12,389 nucleotides of DNA from UBA12068 sp964452415. GTDB taxonomy: Bacteria; Patescibacteriota; Minisyncoccia; Moranbacterales; GWC2-37-73. The stretch spans positions 1-12,389 of the forward strand of contig CAYVME010000029.1 in assembly GCA_964452415.1 (NCBI GenBank). Direction: 5' to 3'. The position numbers and the translations under genes are program-made. Numbering within the stretch: the stretch's first letter is position 1; the number at the start of each line of letters is the position of its first letter. Shown in pieces: positions 5,819 to 12,389 of this stretch. The notes beneath the pieces are model-generated. The model made no database searches and had not been told where the DNA came from. It was given only the letters and a program-made list of their open reading frames with translations.

Positions 5819-6046
5819 ATGATTGAAGCTAATTATTGGAAAGTTGAGGCGCTGAGGCAAGTTTCAAGAAATGGAGGCTGCGCAAAGATAAAAACAATAT
5901 CTGGAAATACTTACAACATGCTTGACTATCTGAAGCATAAAGAAACAGATGACTCCATAATTATCACTATGAAAATTCTGGGGACAGAAAAGGAACTTCT
6001 ACACATCGATGCCGACCAAGTAGAGTCAATCACCACCAACAAATAA
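5819..6046 (+). CDS. Small protein of unknown function, sibling of the gene at 1982-2179
   Basis: A 75-residue protein I do not recognise. The start is well defined by AAGGAGG 8 nt upstream. After a short N-terminal segment (MIEANYWKVEALRQVSR) it alternates likely strands: AKIKTISGNTYNML, then SIIITMKILG, then ELLHI. It ends IDADQVESIT (63-72), matching the I-[N/D]-x-x-Q-x-x-x-I-T pattern of the other small protein. A small Sm/SH3-like barrel is plausible but inferred. There is no signal peptide or membrane segment. It has its own consensus promoter and a strong terminator, and it is inserted on the opposite strand between the adaptor and ATPase of one exporter. Read-through from the adaptor gene would produce RNA antisense to it. 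Confidence 0.85.
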   Translation: MIEANYWKVEALRQVSRNGGCAKIKTISGNTYNMLDYLKHKETDDSIIITMKILGTEKELLHIDADQVESITTNK

Positions 6047-6066
6047 AATAATTCGCCTACACTTAC

Positions 6067-6119
6067 CCCGCGGAAATTAATTGCGAAAATTTGCAATTAA
6101 GACTACGCGGGCTTTTTTT
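6067..6119 (+). terminator. Two-tier intrinsic terminator of the second small gene
   Basis: The outer stem CCCGCG (6067-6072) pairs with CGCGGG (6106-6111). The inner stem TTAATTGC (6077-6084) pairs with GCAATTAA (6093-6100), closing an 8-nt loop. Seven T residues follow at 6113-6119. The U tract exists only for plus-strand RNA, so it should not stop minus-strand read-through from the adaptor gene towards the ATPase. Confidence 0.9.
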
Positions 6120-6139
6120 ATTTCAAAATATTTTTTAAA

Positions 6140-6173
6140 ATAAATCTGCAAGCTGACAACTGTGATCTGAAAG
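6140..6173. repeat. Short AGCTGA-type motif tract downstream of the adaptor gene
   Basis: This tract has loosely repeated motifs (aagctgacaact, atctgaaagct) right after the adaptor's stop. It lies between the AT-rich run at 6120-6139 and the gene. I see no terminator for the minus strand in it. It may be another dispersed intergenic repeat, but the match is weak. Confidence 0.25.
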
Positions 6174-7478
6174 CTATTTTGTAGTCACAAAAGTCACAAC
6201 CTTCTCCCCGCCTTTTAATCCAGATTTCACCTCAACCATTCCCTCATCTCCTTCCAATCCGGTTTCGATGAAAATTTTCTCAGTGGTGATTCCATCTTCC
6301 TTCAAAACATCCACAAATTTCTTGGTGGTCTCAGTTTTGATCGCGCGACTTGGAATCATGATCACATCATTTTTTTCAGCAGTCGCGATGTCAATGTTCA
6401 AACTCATGCCAGGTTTGACCCGCACATCAACAGTGTTTAGTTTCAATTTAATATTGTAATACACAACACCTTGCACATTGGTTGAGGCCGGATCAATTTC
6501 AATAATTTCTGCGTCAAAAATATCTTCAAGCGTGAGAGCATCGAAAGTTATTTTTGCATGTTGACCAAGTTTGATTTTCACAATGTCAGATTCTGGAACT
6601 TTTGATTGAATGATAAAATCCAAACTCATAACCCTGGAAAAAGTTTCCTTGATCACACCTGTTCCAAGAATTTCCCCAGGCTTATTATTCACCTCTGTAA
6701 TAATTCCATTGACCGGTGAAATCAAAGTCGCCTTGTCCAAGTTTATCAATGCCATATCATAAGAGGCTTGAGCTGATGCTACCTGAGCATTTCTCGAATT
6801 TTTGGCAAACTCAGATTCAACAGTTTTCACCCGAGCCTTTGCGCTGTCAACGGCACTTTTTGCTGAAATTTCAGAAAGTTCTGTTTGCTGTTTGGAAGTT
6901 TTCAAAGCTTCTTGGGCTGACTTCAAAGCATTTTCAGCTGCAGTCAACGATGGCTTGAGTTGCTTGCTTGGAGCACTATTATAATAATCCAAGGTGTCGT
7001 CGTAATAAGCTTGTGCATTATCAACAGCCTGTTCAGCAGCATCCACTGTTTGCTCATTCAATGATTTTGTCTGATCCAGAGAATCCTCAGCATTTTCCAG
7101 TGAAACCTTTGCTTCACGAAGACTGTCACTGCTTGCTCCAGAATTCGCAATGGCCTGATCCAAACCGGCTTTTGCCTGCTGGACCTGTTTTTGCAAGGTG
7201 GCATCAGTAAGCGTCGCAATTTTGTCTCCTGAAGCAACCCTGTCACTTTCTTTCACGAAAACATTGCTCACTCGTCCACCGAGTTCAAAATTGAGCGTGA
7301 TTTCATCTTTGGCAACAAGGTCACCAGTCACTGAAACTGTCTGGGCGAGATTTCCCTTTTCAGCAGTGGCTGTGGTATATGTCGTCACAGGTTTTTTACT
7401 TTTCACATACCAAAAGATACTGCCGACAATTGCCAGAACGATAAGGATCCAGATTGAATATTTTTTTGTTTTTGTCAT
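6174..7478 (-). CDS. MacA/HlyD-family periplasmic adaptor (YknX-like) of the ABC exporter
   Basis: A 434-residue membrane-fusion/adaptor protein: short basic N-terminus, membrane anchor (about 8-25), first lipoyl half (about 60-92, GGRVSNVFVKESDRVASGD), a long Ala/Lys/Gln-rich coiled-coil hairpin (about 95-248), second lipoyl half (about 250-272, ATLISPVNGIITEVNNKPGE), then beta-barrel and membrane-proximal domains (GMSLNIDIA near the end). Family members link a MacB-type pump to substrate or to TolC. In an organism without a TolC outer membrane it would act as in the Bacillus YknWXYZ system. The gene follows RNase HI by 29 nt. The ATPase and permeases follow on the same strand after the plus-strand small gene. 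No SD precedes the ATG, and the hairpin is longer than I expect for E. coli MacA. Confidence 0.9.
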   Translation of the reverse strand: MTKTKKYSIWILIVLAIVGSIFWYVKSKKPVTTYTTATAEKGNLAQTVSVTGDLVAKDEITLNFELGGRVSNVFVKESDRVASGDKIATLTDATLQKQVQQAKAGLDQAIANSGASSDSLREAKVSLENAEDSLDQTKSLNEQTVDAAEQAVDNAQAYYDDTLDYYNSAPSKQLKPSLTAAENALKSAQEALKTSKQQTELSEISAKSAVDSAKARVKTVESEFAKNSRNAQVASAQASYDMALINLDKATLISPVNGIITEVNNKPGEILGTGVIKETFSRVMSLDFIIQSKVPESDIVKIKLGQHAKITFDALTLEDIFDAEIIEIDPASTNVQGVVYYNIKLKLNTVDVRVKPGMSLNIDIATAEKNDVIMIPSRAIKTETTKKFVDVLKEDGITTEKIFIETGLEGDEGMVEVKSGLKGGEKVVTFVTTK

Positions 7479-7507
7479 ATATATTAATTATTGTAAATTT
7501 TATATCC

Positions 7508-7936
7508 TTATATCAATGAATTCTGCTTGCACTGTTCATCCAACGCCTCATTCACCATTGCATCAGCAACTTTGTTTTTCTCTCTTGGAATATGATTAAA
7601 TGAAACCTTTCCAAATTCCAACATCAAATTCCAAATTTCGATGAAGTATTGCTGAATTCGAGGCTCTTTCAATTTATATTCGTGATTAAGTTGCTTGACC
7701 ACAAGTTCACTATCCAAAAAGCATTCCACTTCAATTTTTTTTGCTTTGTCTTTTCCGATAAAATGTTTGACTTTTTGCAAGCCCAAAATCAAAGCTTCAT
7801 ATTCCGCATCATTATTTGTCCTTATTCCAATGCATTCTCCAATTTTTTTGTTCAAAGTTTCAATATACACACCAACAGCTGCCGGACCAGGATTACCTCT
7901 TGACCCACCATCCGTAAAAATCACGATTTTTTCCAT
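7508..7936 (-). CDS. rnhA: Ribonuclease HI family protein
   Basis: A 142-residue RNase H-fold nuclease that would cut the RNA strand of RNA:DNA hybrids in a metal-dependent way. All four catalytic acids are present: D9 in FTDGGSRGNPGPA, E45 in TNNDAEYEAL, D75 in FLDSELVVKQL and D125 in REKNKVADAMVNEAL. The AEYEAL variant and short length resemble the archaeal/YpdQ-like branch rather than E. coli RnhA. There is no N-terminal hybrid-binding domain. It is the first gene of a likely two-gene transcript with the exporter adaptor (29 nt apart), with a candidate promoter at 7973-8001. No SD sequence. The symbol is family level. Confidence 0.9.
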   Translation of the reverse strand: MEKIVIFTDGGSRGNPGPAAVGVYIETLNKKIGECIGIRTNNDAEYEALILGLQKVKHFIGKDKAKKIEVECFLDSELVVKQLNHEYKLKEPRIQQYFIEIWNLMLEFGKVSFNHIPREKNKVADAMVNEALDEQCKQNSLI

Positions 7937-7972
7937 ATTGCAGATATCATTAATCAGCTTATCAATATGCCA

Positions 7973-8001
7973 ATTTTAACATTTTTATCTTATCATCGCA
8001 A
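7973..8001 (-). promoter_or_regulatory. Candidate promoter of the RNase HI-adaptor transcript
   Basis: On the minus strand TTGCGA (7996-8001, four matches to consensus) is followed after 17 nt by TAAAAT (7973-7978, five matches). Initiation near 7966 gives a leader of about 30 nt to the RNase HI start at 7936. It lies in the 117-nt gap after the dioxygenase-like gene. Confidence 0.45.
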
Positions 8002-8053
8002 ACAGCAAACACAAAAAGCATATCAGGTACGCCATTTTAAGATCAACAAAGAA

Positions 8054-8839
8054 TTATTCAAAATACCCGGTCAGATATCCAATTCCAAAAGGCGCTTCAT
8101 AGCTCAACATTTTGAATGATTGATTTTTGCCATGCAAAATCCCAAGCAAAATCATGATCGAACGAACTCCGCATTCCGCAGAGTCTTGCACAAATTTTTC
8201 TTCCAAGCCAACCAGGCTTGCCAAGTCTCCAGCTCCCAGATGTCGAATAAAATCATGGTCAAATTTTTCAGCTCCTGGAAAATAGCCAGCGGGAGAATCC
8301 TTGGTTAATTTGTGAGAAAGATCACCACTGGCAATAACCGCAATTCTTCTGCCATACTTTCCACTTCCAACAACTCCCTGAATAATCTGACCATAACGAT
8401 AATGTTGCTCATAACTCATCATTGAAAAAGCAAGATGGACAACTTTGGGTTTGATATTTTTTGTCAAATGATAAAGAGGAATAAGCGCGCCATGATCCAA
8501 AACATTTTCATGCAAATGCGCGGGAACTTCATTCATAAGGCATGCATAATCGAGCTTATCCGCCATCCTGATGTTATTCTTGAAAGTGTACACTTCATCC
8601 TTGCCAAAAGCTGAAAGGCTTCCATTGAGATCAATGGCAGAATTGATCACGAAAGCAAATTCTTCCAATTGAGCATGCGGTGAGATAATGATGATCGTGT
8701 CAGGATCAGAAGCTTCCAATTGCACTCGAAGAGACTCAAAAGAATTTAGAGTTTTGGAAAGGCTCAAAAAATCATCTTCAGTTCCAATTCCCGGAATGCT
8801 CATTGGAGGATGTGGCATAATCGCAGAAAAAACAATCAT
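8054..8839 (-). CDS. Class III extradiol dioxygenase-fold protein (LigB/MEMO, AmmeMemoRadiSam B type)
   Basis: A 261-residue protein of the LigB/MEMO superfamily. In LigAB the iron is held by two His and one Glu with another His as catalytic base. All four have counterparts here: H10 in MPHPP, H55 in ISPHAQ, H176 in ASGDLSHKL and E222 in AECGVRS; DHG (115-117) is also conserved. Bona fide dioxygenases open catechol rings, while MEMO-type relatives accompany AMMECR1 and a radical SAM enzyme in the AmmeMemoRadiSam set. No aromatic catabolism genes or AMMECR1/radical SAM partners are in this window, so the substrate is unknown. It lies 69 nt after mrdA on the same strand. A TATAAT at 8857-8862 could start a short transcript, and AAGGA sits just before the ATG. 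Confidence 0.85.
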   Translation of the reverse strand: MIVFSAIMPHPPMSIPGIGTEDDFLSLSKTLNSFESLRVQLEASDPDTIIIISPHAQLEEFAFVINSAIDLNGSLSAFGKDEVYTFKNNIRMADKLDYACLMNEVPAHLHENVLDHGALIPLYHLTKNIKPKVVHLAFSMMSYEQHYRYGQIIQGVVGSGKYGRRIAVIASGDLSHKLTKDSPAGYFPGAEKFDHDFIRHLGAGDLASLVGLEEKFVQDSAECGVRSIMILLGILHGKNQSFKMLSYEAPFGIGYLTGYFE

Positions 8840-8856
8840 ATTCCTTGATTTACAAA

Positions 8857-8862
8857 ATTATA
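8857..8862 (-). promoter_or_regulatory. Possible -10 box before the dioxygenase-like gene
   Basis: A perfect TATAAT on the minus strand, 17 nt upstream of the ATG at 8839. No convincing -35 hexamer lies 16-18 nt upstream. The predicted leader of about 11 nt would just include the AAGGA. The gene may instead be read through from mrdA. Confidence 0.3.
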
Positions 8863-8908
8863 TCTTCAAGGTAGTACAAATAAAACATATTAATATTCAC
8901 AAAAAATA

Positions 8909-10795
8909 TCAATTTCTGCCACCAAAATACCACTGGTAAACTTCTTTTGTGACTGGCACACCACTGGAATGACCATCTCCTCCACCTTCAGCAATGATAA
9001 CCATTGCGATTTCGGGATCTTCATATGGCGCATATGAAATGAACCATCCATGAGTTTTGTCCTCACTTCCAAATTGCGCTGTTCCAGTTTTTCCCGCAAC
9101 CGCAACAGGCATTTCCTTGAGTGGTTGTGCTGTCCCAGCTTCAATCGTCCTGCGCATTCCTTCTTGCACAACTTTGAGAATATCCCCGTCAACAAAATTT
9201 GAACGAATAACTTCAGGCTGGATGTTAACATTTTCACCATTGGATTTTTTGATTTGCGAAACCAAATGTGGCTTGTACAATGTTCCGCCGTTGGCCACAG
9301 CAGCAGTGAAATTTGCAATCTGAAGTGGAGTCGCAGTTACAAATCCTTGCCCAATTGAAGCGTGATAACTGTTTCCAGTTGACCACTTTTCTTTAATATT
9401 ATCCAACTTCCATTGCTCATCTGGGATCAAGCCTTCCTCTTCTCCTCCAATATCAATTCCAGAAACCGCCCCGAGACCAAAAAGATTGTACCATTTTTTC
9501 ATGCGATCCATTCCCAGTCCTCCAATATTTCCATATCCCCCACCAATTGTGTAGAAAAAAATGTCATTACTTTCAGCAATTGCAGTTCTGACATCACTTG
9601 GTCCATGGACTTTCCAGTCGCCAAAAGAATAATTTCCAATTCGCAAGGTTCCTCCAAGACCATCAATCACGGTTGATGGAGTTATAATTCCCTCTGAAAG
9701 AGCTCCGGCAGAAATAACCGGTTTTATCGTTGATCCAGGAGGATATGCCCCCGAGATTGCCCTATTGAAAAGTGGCTTGTTGGGATCATTAATCAAGGTT
9801 GAATACTGATCCGTTGAAATCTTATTTGCAAATAAATTATTATCAAAACTTGGAAAATTCACCATGGCCAATATTTCTCCATTTTTTGGATTGATTGCAA
9901 CGGCCGCAGCAGTTTTTGTTCCTGTTTCTTCAAGAATACTGCCCAAACTGTCATACAATTTCTTTTGCAGGCCAGCATCAATACTCATCACCAAATCACT
10001 TCCTGGTTTTGGATTTATGATTCCAATTTCACGCTTGCTATTTCCCATTGAATCAACTTCGACTTGATCAGCACCGTGAACTCCCCGCAAAAATTTCTCA
10101 TATGACTTCTCGATTCCCTGCTTGCCAATATAGTCGGTGCGCAAATATCCTTGATTGCTTTCCAGTTCTTTTTGCTCAATTTTTCCTTCATAACCAAGAA
10201 TGTGTGAAAAAATTGGACCATCATCATAGGCCCTGATTGCTGTTTTTTCAATACTAACACCCATGATTTCACTGCCCTTTTCCATGATGGTCAGTGCTTC
10301 CTCATGAGAGATTCCGTCCTTCAGCGGAACAGGATTGAGCGATTTCGAAGTACTATTACTATTTAAAATACTCAAAACTTCATCCACATTCATTTTTAAG
10401 ATAACGGAAACTTTTTCAGCTGTTTCCTTTCTCTTGAATTCATCTCTTGAAACATCCGCAGGAATGATCACAGCATCAATGCTTGGGACATTACTCACCA
10501 AAGGAATGCCGAAGCGATCAAAAATTCTTCCTCTTGGAGCTTTGATCACGACGGATCTGACACTATTCCCCCTGGAAACATCTTTGTAATATGAACCCTT
10601 AATGACAATCAAAAAGATAACCCTTACCCCAAGCAAAAAAATGAAAAACACGATTATCCACCATAAAAAATCAAACCATTTTTTTTCAAGCGGTCTTTCC
10701 ATGCGCGTAGCTTCTTTTTCAGTTGCACTAAGCACATAATCTTCAATTTCCATGCCGGAAATTATTTTTGGTTTTTTTTGTTTTCTTGAAAACAT
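8909..10795 (-). CDS. mrdA: Penicillin-binding protein 2, elongasome transpeptidase
   Basis: A 628-residue class B PBP that cross-links peptidoglycan during side-wall growth together with MreC/MreD and a RodA glycosyltransferase. It has a cytosolic N-terminus of about 40 residues, one membrane helix (about 44-65), and the pedestal/dimerisation domain opening with APRGRIFDRFG (86-96). The transpeptidase domain has active-site S355 in PPGSTIKP (SxxK), the SxD-type motif S409-N410-D411 and KTG (569-571). These intact motifs support an active enzyme. The gene follows mreD after a 164-nt gap holding an inverted-repeat element and ends in TGA. RodA, often next to it, is not in the window; the next gene is the dioxygenase-like one. 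No strong SD is visible. Confidence 0.95.
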   Translation of the reverse strand: MFSRKQKKPKIISGMEIEDYVLSATEKEATRMERPLEKKWFDFLWWIIVFFIFLLGVRVIFLIVIKGSYYKDVSRGNSVRSVVIKAPRGRIFDRFGIPLVSNVPSIDAVIIPADVSRDEFKRKETAEKVSVILKMNVDEVLSILNSNSTSKSLNPVPLKDGISHEEALTIMEKGSEIMGVSIEKTAIRAYDDGPIFSHILGYEGKIEQKELESNQGYLRTDYIGKQGIEKSYEKFLRGVHGADQVEVDSMGNSKREIGIINPKPGSDLVMSIDAGLQKKLYDSLGSILEETGTKTAAAVAINPKNGEILAMVNFPSFDNNLFANKISTDQYSTLINDPNKPLFNRAISGAYPPGSTIKPVISAGALSEGIITPSTVIDGLGGTLRIGNYSFGDWKVHGPSDVRTAIAESNDIFFYTIGGGYGNIGGLGMDRMKKWYNLFGLGAVSGIDIGGEEEGLIPDEQWKLDNIKEKWSTGNSYHASIGQGFVTATPLQIANFTAAVANGGTLYKPHLVSQIKKSNGENVNIQPEVIRSNFVDGDILKVVQEGMRRTIEAGTAQPLKEMPVAVAGKTGTAQFGSEDKTHGWFISYAPYEDPEIAMVIIAEGGGDGHSSGVPVTKEVYQWYFGGRN

Positions 10796-10835
10796 TTATT
10801 TCTTATAACTAACTTCAAATAAAGATATTAAAAAT

Positions 10836-10953
10836 GCATTTTGTGAACCTGTTTTCTTTCGAGGCCATAGAGAGCGACAGCGAGGTCTGAGTGAGCAGTC
10901 TTAATTCCTGACTGCGAATGTGCCTCGAAAGGAAACAGGTAAGACAAAAATGC
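10836..10953. repeat. 118-nt inverted-repeat element (MITE/REP-like) between mreD and mrdA
   Basis: The arms 10847-10865 and 10922-10940 are complementary over 19 positions with one G-U pair (acctgttttctttcgaggc). Outside them gcattttgt (10836-10844) pairs with 10944-10953 with one extra base, and inside CAT/ATG pairs extend the stem. An internal hairpin GCAGTC (10895-10900)/GACTGC (10910-10915) tops it. An 8-bp direct repeat AAAAATGC lies at both ends (10830-10837 and 10946-10953), as a target-site duplication would. There is no coding frame or terminator T tract. It may be a mobile palindromic element or an mRNA structure separating mreD from mrdA. Confidence 0.75.
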
Positions 10954-10959
10954 CTCCAC

Positions 10960-11481
10960 TTAATCGATATCAAAAAAGTTTTTCACTTTTTTCAGAAAAT
11001 AAAAACAAATGAAAAACAAAATCAAATTCCATATTACCTGAAAAAATAACATGGAAGGATTTCCGAAAAATTCGAAGTATTTTAAAAATGCCTGAGCTTC
11101 CCAAGAAAGTGAAAGCGAAACAACTGCGCGAGAAATAATCGTAGATGACACAACAAAAAGCGCGAACAACAAGATTCCAACACCTTTGACTTCAACAGAG
11201 AAACGACGAGAAAAGAAACTGACAAAATATATCGATAGCAAAAAAACAAGAGCGTGTGTTCCAACTTGAACAAAGGTCGCCAAGTCATACAAAATTCCAG
11301 CAAAAATCGCCCACCAAAAATATGCAAAGAAGCCATCCAGCACAACACCAGCCAAAACAAGCATCAAGACAAGGTCTCCAGGAATTGAAGATCTAAAAAC
11401 TATTGGCAAAACACTGGTTTGCAAAATAATTGCCAAAAGTATCATCAGGAAATAAATAATTTTCTTTTTCATATGAAACAT
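10960..11481 (-). CDS. mreD: Rod shape-determining protein MreD
   Basis: A 173-residue, almost wholly hydrophobic protein with five or six membrane helices (about 7-22, 34-51, 55-70, 76-92, 100-120 and 144-164), the usual size and profile of MreD. In the elongasome MreD works with MreC to link cytosolic MreB to PBP2/RodA. Sequence conservation in this family is low, so the call leans on topology and on position: 19 nt after mreC and upstream of mrdA. The start is ATG 11481, with a weak GAAGA 6 nt upstream; ATG 11472 (KKKIIYFLM) is the alternative. Confidence 0.85.
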   Translation of the reverse strand: MFHMKKKIIYFLMILLAIILQTSVLPIVFRSSIPGDLVLMLVLAGVVLDGFFAYFWWAIFAGILYDLATFVQVGTHALVFLLSIYFVSFFSRRFSVEVKGVGILLFALFVVSSTIISRAVVSLSLSWEAQAFLKYFEFFGNPSMLFFQVIWNLILFFICFYFLKKVKNFFDID

Positions 11482-11500
11482 TAAAAATCTTCAAACATTC

Positions 11501-12310
11501 CTATTTCTCATTTTTAATCACAAAAACCATTTGCAATTTTGAAATCTGAATTGGCGATGAGATCACTGCCTGCTGGAAAAGGCTATCCTCAGAATTACGA
11601 ACCTCTTGAATAATCCCAATAAACAAACCTCTTGGAAATTCTCCTCCGATTCCAGAAGTCAAAACGCTATCCCCAACACTAATTGAATCTGTCTGTAAAA
11701 CCATATCCAGAATAATACCGAGTCCATATTCACCGCGAGCAATTCCCTTGGCGCTGTCCTTTGCGGTTGTCGCGTTTGCTGTGCTTTTTGAATTTGTCAG
11801 CAGGATTATCTTGGCACTATTTGAATTAACCCCTTGGACTCTGCCCAACAAAATCCCATTTGAAATAATAACGCTCATGCCATCGGCAATTCCATCGTCA
11901 CTTCCTTTATCAATCTCAATCCAATTCCCCATTCCATGAGGATCCTGACTAACAACATTGGATGCAATCAATTCATATTTTCCTCTCGGAAGCAACCCAA
12001 CCTGCTCGCGCAAAATACGATTTTCATTTTCACTGTCCATCAAGTTGGCATTTCTAGCAATGAGCTCTTGCTTTTCTTTTATTAACTTTTCATTCTCACT
12101 TTTAAGCTGACCAATTGATCCGAAAAAATCAACCGTGTTGGCATATCCAAAAGAAAAAGTATGGAAAACTTTTTGAAATGGCAAAATTACAGAAGTGATC
12201 ACGAATCGAAAAGGGCTAAAGAAATTATAAGGATTTGCAAAAATAAGCATTGCCAACAAGGACGCAGTAAGAGCAACTTTGAATAATTTTGTGGAAAAAA
12301 ATCTTTGCAT
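11501..12310 (-). CDS. mreC: Rod shape-determining protein MreC
   Basis: A 269-residue MreC: membrane helix at about 9-25, coiled coil at about 64-105 (LKSENEKLIKEKQELIARN), then the double beta-barrel domain with the typical block NWIEIDKGSDDGIADGM (129-145) and later VGDSVLTSGIGGEFPRGL. MreC forms an extracytoplasmic scaffold that activates PBP2. I chose the ATG at 12310 (MQRFFSTKLFK), which gives the usual short N-terminus before the helix and has an AAAGAA-type sequence upstream; the ATG at 12340 would add 10 residues. First recognised gene of the mreC-mreD-mrdA cluster. mreB would be expected next to the right edge but is not identifiable in the 79 nt shown. Confidence 0.92.
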   Translation of the reverse strand: MQRFFSTKLFKVALTASLLAMLIFANPYNFFSPFRFVITSVILPFQKVFHTFSFGYANTVDFFGSIGQLKSENEKLIKEKQELIARNANLMDSENENRILREQVGLLPRGKYELIASNVVSQDPHGMGNWIEIDKGSDDGIADGMSVIISNGILLGRVQGVNSNSAKIILLTNSKSTANATTAKDSAKGIARGEYGLGIILDMVLQTDSISVGDSVLTSGIGGEFPRGLFIGIIQEVRNSEDSLFQQAVISSPIQISKLQMVFVIKNEK

Positions 12311-12344
12311 GTCTAATTCTTTCAAGTTTATAAAAAGCATTTAT

Positions 12345-12389
12345 TTACTCAGTTATTTTTCTTTTTGGCCCATATGCAACGAGAGTGAA
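12345..12389 (-). CDS. Possible 3' end of an upstream gene cut by the window edge
   Basis: A minus-strand frame enters from the right edge and ends with TAA at 12345-12347 after 14 codons (FTLVAYGPKRKITE). It is co-directional with mreC and would end 34 nt before the preferred mreC start. Gene order in other bacteria would suggest mreB, but the residues are too few to recognise it, and other frames in these 45 nt also stay open. Confidence 0.2.
   Translation of the reverse strand, partial: FTLVAYGPKRKITE

Noticed and set aside
7058..7246. Open frame antisense-free within the adaptor gene (62 codons, minus strand)
   Set aside because: It lies wholly inside the coiled-coil coding region in another frame; its composition follows from the repeated Ala/Gln codons of the real gene.
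7198..7599. 133-codon plus-strand frame over the adaptor 5' end and RNase HI 3' end
   Set aside because: It runs antisense to two well-supported genes and has no promoter, SD or recognisable domain.
8909..8911. Possible TGA recoding (glycine), as in some Patescibacteria
   Set aside because: TGA ends mrdA and the ABC ATPase at the expected C-termini, and no gene here has in-frame TGA codons.
8890..9318. 142-codon frame overlapping the 3' part of mrdA
   Set aside because: An out-of-frame shadow of the transpeptidase domain, whose KTG and downstream blocks lie in the main frame.
10836..10953. Intrinsic terminator between mreD and mrdA
   Set aside because: The palindrome is large with a structured interior and no U tract follows it on either strand, so it fits a repeat element better.
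1..12389. CRISPR array, tRNA, rRNA or insertion-sequence transposase
   Set aside because: I saw no regularly spaced repeats, cloverleaf-like sequences, rRNA blocks or transposase motifs on either strand.

Overview
The window looks like a chromosomal segment of a Candidate Phyla Radiation (Patescibacteria) bacterium, probably of the Parcubacteria/Moranbacteria type. This is inferred from the AT-rich, Lys/Glu/Ile-rich proteins, short compact genes, many starts without a Shine-Dalgarno (SD) sequence, a cell-envelope gene set typical of these small genomes, and gene gaps filled with AT-rich palindromic repeats. Stops are TAA, TAG and TGA in their normal role (TGA ends mrdA and the ABC ATPase), so nothing suggests recoded TGA. 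No rRNA, tRNA, CRISPR array or transposase was seen.

Layout, left to right. 1-275: a consensus promoter firing leftward out of the window over a possible structured leader, then dispersed-repeat-like sequence and a hairpin terminator. 276-1823 (minus): two membrane-anchored proteins with acidic cytosolic tails, one carrying two thioredoxin-like modules. 1888-2240 (plus): a self-contained small-gene unit with promoter, leader hairpin, strong SD, 65-codon gene and terminator. 2232-5729 (minus): two FtsX/MacB-type permeases and their ABC ATPase. 5723-6119 (plus): a second self-contained small-gene unit with the same leader hairpin. 6174-7478 (minus): the MacA/HlyD-type adaptor of the same exporter. 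7508-8839 (minus): RNase HI and a LigB/MEMO-type class III extradiol dioxygenase-fold protein. 8909-12310 (minus): the elongasome genes mrdA (PBP2), mreD and mreC, with a 118-nt inverted-repeat element between mreD and mrdA.

How they work together. mreC-mreD-mrdA form the wall-elongation module. The adaptor, ATPase and two permeases make a MacAB/YknXYZ-like exporter, apparently with a heterodimeric permease. The thioredoxin-like protein and its neighbour act at the outer face of the membrane, perhaps in disulfide chemistry or substrate handling. 

The most unusual feature is the pair of plus-strand small genes (1982-2179 and 5819-6046). They sit at either end of the exporter's ATPase/permease block, the second one between adaptor and ATPase. 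They share a nearly identical 18-nt leader with a 5-bp hairpin just upstream of a canonical SD, they have their own promoters and terminators, and their proteins share a C-terminal pattern I-[N/D]-x-x-Q-x-x-x-I-T. They look like members of a dispersed family of autonomous, well-expressed small genes of unknown function.
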